A DNA stretch of 21,432 bases, from the NCBI GenBank assembly GCA_021800745.1, contig JAJYYS010000009.1, forward strand, positions 1 through 21,432, given 5' to 3'. How positions within the stretch are numbered: the stretch's first letter is position 1; the number at the start of each line of letters is the position of its first letter. Of this stretch, positions 17,459 through 21,432 are shown one piece after another. The DNA comes from a bacterium. GTDB lineage: Bacteria > SZUA-79 > Acidulodesulfobacterales > Acidulodesulfobacteraceae. A program made the position numbers and the translations under genes. The notes below the pieces were generated by a model. The model did not search any database. It was not told where the DNA came from and saw only the letters and a list, made by a program, of their open reading frames with translations.

Positions 17459-18172
17459 TTATAATTTCAGCATTACGGCGGTCTCGTCGCAATCCGGAAA
17501 TTTAACGCAGTTTATGCAGTCGCTCCATATTTTATGGGGCAGTTCGGATTTATCGATAATTTTAAACCCCGATTTTTGAAAAAACTGGGGTTTATAAGTA
17601 AGCGCAAAGAGGCTTGTTATCTTAAAAAATTTTGCTTCCTCGACGCATTTTTTTATGAGTTCCGTTCCGATAAGCTTCCTCGTGTACGGTCTTTTTACGG
17701 CTAAAGACCTTATCTCCGCAAGATTTTCCCATACTATCGTAAGCGCGCACGCCCCTATGACGTCAGGCGCATGGCTTGACGTATTGGAAACTTCTACGCC
17801 GGCATCTTCATTTTCTATTTCGGCAATATAAAAATCCCGCAGATGCTCATATATATCGCTCATAGAACGAGGGAGCATCTCGCCGGCTTTGGAATATTCC
17901 AAAAAAAGATTATAAAGGGATTTAACGTCGCACATAAGCGCTTTTCTCAGAACTACTTTTACAACCGCAGTATTTTTATTGAGGCAGCCGGATTTACCGG
18001 TCTTAACATTTTTTTCTCCCTGCTTACCCCCGTTATTTTTTTTGCGGGATTCTTTAACGCCGGCGCATTTATGGTCCGAATGTCCTTCCGCTTCTATCTC
18101 TATTTCTATTTCGGTCGGATAAAAAATGGCTCCCCCGCCCTTTTCGTATCTCTGTCTGCCCGTCTTATACAA
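17459..18172 (-). CDS. ArgA-like short N-acetylglutamate synthase (GNAT family), N-terminally extended
   Basis: The GNAT domain spans about residues 72-237 of 237. LRKALMCDVKSLYNLFLEYS, LPRSMSDIYEHLRDFYIAE (100-118), EIRSLAV (153-159) and the C-terminal IWSDC-x2-C-x5-CDE (Cys219, Cys222, Cys228) resemble the single-domain NAGS of deltaproteobacteria and relatives, which acetylates glutamate for arginine synthesis. Two oddities are visible. The first ~70 residues are a charged, Gly/Lys/Glu-rich extension, where the family is usually about 150-160 residues. The acetyl-CoA loop reads TRKLIG instead of the usual (Q/R)xxGxG. The start is TTG at 18172, set by AAGGAGGGG five bases upstream; it overlaps recN by 8 bases. 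The frame is open further upstream to 18367 but entirely inside recN. NAGS is the best call; a divergent acetyltransferase is possible. Confidence 0.75.
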   Translation of the reverse strand: MYKTGRQRYEKGGGAIFYPTEIEIEIEAEGHSDHKCAGVKESRKKNNGGKQGEKNVKTGKSGCLNKNTAVVKVVLRKALMCDVKSLYNLFLEYSKAGEMLPRSMSDIYEHLRDFYIAEIENEDAGVEVSNTSSHAPDVIGACALTIVWENLAEIRSLAVKRPYTRKLIGTELIKKCVEEAKFFKITSLFALTYKPQFFQKSGFKIIDKSELPHKIWSDCINCVKFPDCDETAVMLKL

Positions 18173-19883
18173 CGAAACCCCTCCTTTTAAGAATTTCTTT
18201 CGCATGCCGCAACGCCGCTTCCCCTCTTGAATCGCCCGATAACATTCTTGCCGTTTCGCCGACCCTTTCCTCCATAGAAAGGCCTTTAATTCTGGTATAA
18301 GTCTTTCCGCCCTCGACTTCTTTATAAACGAAAAAATGTTTATCCGCGAACGACGATACCTGCGCAAGATGCGTTATAAGAATCACCTGGTTCGCCGCCG
18401 ATATTGCTTTAAGAGCCGACCCTACAAAGTTGGCTACGTCCCCGCCTATTCCGGCATCTATCTCGTCGAATACGAAAGACGCCGTGTCCTTTTTTTTATT
18501 AAGAATCTTCAATATGCACAAGCTGACGCGGGAAAGCTCTCCGCCCGATGCGACTTTTGAAAGCGGTCTGGGGTCTTCCCCCGGGTTTGCCGAAAACATA
18601 AAAACGCATTTTTCCAATCCCGTTTCGGAAAAACCTTCCTCAAAATCCCTCATAGTAAGTTCTATCTTGAATACGGGTTTGATTCCGAGAAATAAAAGCT
18701 CTTTTTCTATTTCTTTTTCTAAAATAGAGGAGGTGCTCAGTCTTTTGGCGTGCAATTCTTCGGCAGCCTGCAAAAATTTTTCTTTCAGGTTTTTATATTC
18801 GGCGTCTATTTCGGAAATCCTGCGTTCAAGTTCGGATATGCCGCCTAATTCTTTTTTTGCATCGCCGTAAATTCTCAGCAGTTCTTCGAGATTAGAAACG
18901 CCGTATTTATTTTCGATGCCTATAATACCGTCTATTTTAAGCCTTATTTCGTTTAATCTGCCTTCGTCTAATTCAAAAGACGAATATCTTTCTAAGGACA
19001 AAAGAATGTCGTCGAGCAATATTTTAACGGTTTCGGCATTTTTAAACTCCTCTTTTTGCTTAAAATTGGAATCTAACTCCGATAATTTGGAAAGATTGGA
19101 TATCAAGGGGTTCAAATGTTTCAGTATCCCGTATTCTTCGTTATCTATCAAATCTATGGAAGATAAAATAAATTCTTTTATGCCGTTAATGTTTTCGAGC
19201 CTTTTAAGTTCTTCTTTTAAAATTTCTTCGTCGTTTTTGGATTTTATATCGAGTTTTTCTACGTCGCCGGTAATATAAGAGTTTAATGTCTTTACTCTCG
19301 ATATTCCGTCTATCTTTTTTGCTATTCCGGCTTTTTCGGCTTCTATTTGTTTGATGCCGCCGTAGATTTTTTTAGCGCGGGCCAGCAGGTCTTGATTTCC
19401 TGCAAAATTGTCTAAAAAAGCAAGCTGGCTGTCAGGTTCTATAAGAAACTTTCTGTCGTTCTGCCCGAATATCTTTACCAGATTTTCACTGATGCGCTCC
19501 GGCATATTTTTATTTACCTGTTCGTTGTTTATAAAATATTTGCTTTTCCCTGCTTCCGAAATAGTTCTCTTTAAAATTATATCTTCGGAATCTAATATAT
19601 CCCCTATGCCGCTTTCTTCTAAAATGCCGGGCAAAATATCCTTTAAACCCGAACCGCCTCCTTCTCCGCCGCCCGCATCGAACACCGCGCTGACGGAGCC
19701 TTCTTTTTCTCCGGTTCTTATAACATCCGTTCCCTTGGTCTTTCCGAACAGGAAATTTATGGATTCTATAATTATGCTTTTACCCGCTCCGGTTTCCCCG
19801 CTCAATACATTCAAACCTTCGCAAAAATTTATTTCCAGATAGTCTATCGTGGCAAAATTTTTTATATATATCGTTTTTAGCAA
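18165..19883 (-). CDS. recN: DNA repair protein RecN
   Basis: This is an SMC-like ATPase that acts early in recombinational repair of double-strand breaks. The 572 residues match the family. The N-terminal ATPase half has GETGAGKS (29-36). A long coiled coil follows, rich in Glu, Lys and Leu (about residues 170-395). The C-terminal half has the ABC signature VASGGELS (444-451), Walker B FVFDEID (470-476) and THLAQVSSFADKH (504-516). An unusual run of glycines (GGGEGGGSG) lies near residue 72, in a loop region. The start is TTG at 19883, 8 bases after the nadK stop, with only a weak ribosome binding site, implying coupling. The nadK-recN order is common in bacteria. I saw no SOS box; the gene seems to rely on upstream transcription. 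Confidence 0.97.
   Translation of the reverse strand: MLKTIYIKNFATIDYLEINFCEGLNVLSGETGAGKSIIIESINFLFGKTKGTDVIRTGEKEGSVSAVFDAGGGEGGGSGLKDILPGILEESGIGDILDSEDIILKRTISEAGKSKYFINNEQVNKNMPERISENLVKIFGQNDRKFLIEPDSQLAFLDNFAGNQDLLARAKKIYGGIKQIEAEKAGIAKKIDGISRVKTLNSYITGDVEKLDIKSKNDEEILKEELKRLENINGIKEFILSSIDLIDNEEYGILKHLNPLISNLSKLSELDSNFKQKEEFKNAETVKILLDDILLSLERYSSFELDEGRLNEIRLKIDGIIGIENKYGVSNLEELLRIYGDAKKELGGISELERRISEIDAEYKNLKEKFLQAAEELHAKRLSTSSILEKEIEKELLFLGIKPVFKIELTMRDFEEGFSETGLEKCVFMFSANPGEDPRPLSKVASGGELSRVSLCILKILNKKKDTASFVFDEIDAGIGGDVANFVGSALKAISAANQVILITHLAQVSSFADKHFFVYKEVEGGKTYTRIKGLSMEERVGETARMLSGDSRGEAALRHAKEILKRRGFVV
18178..18186 (-). promoter_or_regulatory. Ribosome binding site of the ArgA-like gene inside the end of recN
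   Basis: The minus strand reads AAGGAGGGG, five bases before TTG 18172. The same bases encode the Lys-Arg-Arg-Gly near the RecN C-terminus. It decides the start of the acetyltransferase gene. Confidence 0.75.
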
Positions 19884-19891
19884 TTTTACTT

Positions 19892-20740
19892 TTACCAGTT
19901 TAATTTTGTTCTTAATATATTCCAGTAATCGTAATCTAAAGATGTCGAGAGATAAACTTTCGAGGAGTGTTTTTTGATTATTACTTCGTCGCCGTCGTAA
20001 AGCCTTAAGCCGTCTCTTCCGTCCGCGGAAATAAAAATGTCCCTTTCCTGGGGCAGAATTTTTATTTTAAGTTCGCAGGGGTTTATAATGAGAGGTCTGT
20101 TTGAGAGGGTATGCGGACATATGGGGGTTAAAATAAAAGCATCCATATCCGGCTGAACTATGGGACCTCCGGCGGACAAAGAATATGCGGTAGAACCGGT
20201 CGGAGTAGCTACTATAAGTCCGTCCGCCCTAAAGTCGTTTAACCAGACGTCGTTGACGGAAACAGTCAAATTAATCACTCTTGCGTGAATGCTTTTTTCT
20301 CTTGCTACGGTCGCTTCATTTAACGAAACTAATTTTTCGATAGATCTGCCTTTTCTGAATACTTCGATATCTAACGCCATTCTCGGAATAAATTCTAAAG
20401 AGCCGTCGAAGAATCTTTCGACCGCCTCCTGCTTTTTCCGTTCCGGGACTTCTACGAGAAAGCCTAAAGTGCCGAAATCTATTCCTATAATCGGAACTTC
20501 AAGCGGAAAAATTTTTCCAAGAGTAATCAAAAGGGTTCCGTCTCCCCCGCAAACTACGACAAGTCCGACGTCTTTAGTATCGGAATGGGTAATACCCATA
20601 CTGGGCTTGACTACCCCTTCTATGCCGTTCTGTTTAAACAGCCCGCATACATAGTTTGCGGATTTCAACGCTTCTTCGGCGCCTTTTTTATAGGAAACCA
20701 GAACCCTTTTAATATTTTTATTGAAATCCGATGAAAACAT
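19892..20740 (-). CDS. nadK: NAD kinase
   Basis: It phosphorylates NAD+ to NADP+ with ATP or polyphosphate, controlling the NADP(H) pool that Dxr and other reductases use. The 282 residues carry the catalytic GGDGT at 65-69, then GIDFGTLGFL, NEATVARE (141-148), and the family signature DGLIVATPTGSTAYSLSAGG (173-192). The ATG at 20740 follows the aconitase stop by 15 bases, with AGGCG about 8 bases upstream. The ATG of a homologous N-terminus fits here, since the preceding frame belongs to the 5' spacer. It is the second gene of the acn-nadK-recN-argA run. Confidence 0.97.
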   Translation of the reverse strand: MFSSDFNKNIKRVLVSYKKGAEEALKSANYVCGLFKQNGIEGVVKPSMGITHSDTKDVGLVVVCGGDGTLLITLGKIFPLEVPIIGIDFGTLGFLVEVPERKKQEAVERFFDGSLEFIPRMALDIEVFRKGRSIEKLVSLNEATVAREKSIHARVINLTVSVNDVWLNDFRADGLIVATPTGSTAYSLSAGGPIVQPDMDAFILTPICPHTLSNRPLIINPCELKIKILPQERDIFISADGRDGLRLYDGDEVIIKKHSSKVYLSTSLDYDYWNILRTKLNW

Positions 20741-20755
20741 TAAATCGCCTGAACG

Positions 20756-21432
20756 CTAATGAAGGGCTTTTGTTTCATTTAATAATCCGCCCTCTTTGAT
20801 TATTTTAATCTGCCTGTCGGTTAAATTATACTTAAACTTATATTCAGCGTTTCCTTTAGTCTTGTTTATAAAGGTAATCGGCTTATGTCCGTTTAATTCT
20901 TTTAAAATATCCGGAGCGTTAAGCTCGTCTCCTTGTTCTATTTTATCATAATCGGCAGGGTTTTCAAACGTCAGCGGCAATATTCCGAAATTGATAAGAT
21001 TTGCGAAATGAATCCTTGCGAAGGATTTCGCTATTACCGCTTTTACTCCAAGATACATAGGCGCAAGCGCCGCATGCTCCCTGCTTGAACCCTGTCCGTA
21101 GTTTTCCCCGCCTATTACGAAACCGCCCTTTTCCTTTAACGCCCTTTCCGAAAAAGCCGGGTCAACCGATTCAAAAACATACTTCGATATTGCAGGTATA
21201 TTGGAACGTAAAGGAAGTATTTTAGAACCCGCCGGCATTATATGGTCGGTAGTTATATTATCGCCTACTTTAAGGAGAACTTTTCCGCCCATCGATTCGG
21301 GAAGTTTTTGCTGTATGGGAAGCGGCTTAATATTCGGACCCCTATAAACTTCCACCTCTTCAGGTTTAGTGGACGGCGAAAGTATCATGGAATCGTCTAT
21401 ATCGAATTTCTCGGGCATTTTAATTTCCGGCG
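20756..21432 (-). CDS. Aconitate hydratase, C-terminal part (N-terminus beyond the window)
   Basis: Aconitase interconverts citrate and isocitrate in the TCA cycle. Only the last ~225 codons are here; the frame is open to the edge (Pro-Glu-Ile-Lys precede the first Met), so that Met is not the start. The visible part is the swivel domain: GDNITTDHIMPAG, then IGGENYGQGSSREHAALAP, the hallmark substrate-binding segment, and KSFARIHFANLINFGILPL. The cluster-binding cysteines lie upstream, outside the window. The motif set fits bacterial monomeric aconitases. Homoaconitase or 3-isopropylmalate dehydratase relatives usually have a separate small subunit. The continuing upstream frame suggests a single-chain aconitase. 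The subfamily is not certain from this part. Confidence 0.9.
   Translation of the reverse strand, partial: PEIKMPEKFDIDDSMILSPSTKPEEVEVYRGPNIKPLPIQQKLPESMGGKVLLKVGDNITTDHIMPAGSKILPLRSNIPAISKYVFESVDPAFSERALKEKGGFVIGGENYGQGSSREHAALAPMYLGVKAVIAKSFARIHFANLINFGILPLTFENPADYDKIEQGDELNAPDILKELNGHKPITFINKTKGNAEYKFKYNLTDRQIKIIKEGGLLNETKALH

Noticed and set aside
18173..18367. 65-codon upstream extension of the ArgA-like frame
   Set aside because: It lies entirely within recN in another frame, matches nothing in the GNAT family, and a strong ribosome binding site marks the downstream TTG.

Overview
The window is a continuous stretch of chromosomal housekeeping genes. All 21 recognisable protein genes lie on the minus strand, so transcription runs from high to low coordinates. 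The base composition is moderately AT-rich. The content points to a Gram-negative bacterium: SecA with a zinc-binding tail, the rpsB-tsf-pyrH-frr-uppS-cdsA-dxr block, a short elongation factor Ts of about 200 residues, a short ArgA-type acetyltransferase with a C-terminal cysteine cluster, and adjacent nadK-recN and secA-argJ. This set is most like Desulfobacterota/deltaproteobacterial relatives. The sequence alone does not fix the order or genus. No tRNA, rRNA, CRISPR array, transposase or phage gene was seen.

Layout in the direction of transcription. (1) 21432-17459: the C-terminal part of aconitase, NAD kinase, RecN and a short ArgA-like N-acetyltransferase, tightly packed, with the last start inside the end of recN. 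(2) 17458-17261: a 198-base gap holding hairpins, half of a dispersed repeat and a good sigma70-type promoter. (3) 17260-10101: rhodanese, the PPDK/PEP-synthase regulator, a PmbA-type peptidase homologue, SecA, ArgJ and a NodB-type deacetylase. (4) 10100-4550: ribosomal protein S2 preceded by a leader hairpin, then EF-Ts, UMP kinase, ribosome recycling factor, undecaprenyl-PP synthase, CDP-diglyceride synthase and DXP reductoisomerase. Most of these overlap or are separated by a few bases. (5) 4549-1: a gamma-carbonic-anhydrase-like protein, a Ppx/GppA phosphatase, GuaB and a truncated GuaA. Two unrelated palindromic, MITE-like elements flank the carbonic anhydrase gene.

How the genes fit together. 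The S2-to-Dxr block joins translation to envelope precursor supply: Dxr makes MEP-pathway isoprenoids, UppS uses them for the lipid carrier, and CdsA makes CDP-diacylglycerol. ArgJ and the ArgA-like protein both serve the acetylated steps of arginine synthesis but sit in different transcription units. Ppx/GppA next to guaBA suggests a link between guanine nucleotide synthesis and (p)ppGpp or polyphosphate, which is inference. Six of about 20 visible starts are TTG, several of them with clear ribosome binding sites.

I did not find a convincing new multi-gene system. The points most worth a second look are the two palindromic elements around the carbonic anhydrase gene, the half-copy of one of them beside the promoter near 17.3 kb, the extended ArgA-like protein with an altered acetyl-CoA loop, and the hairpin in front of rpsB.
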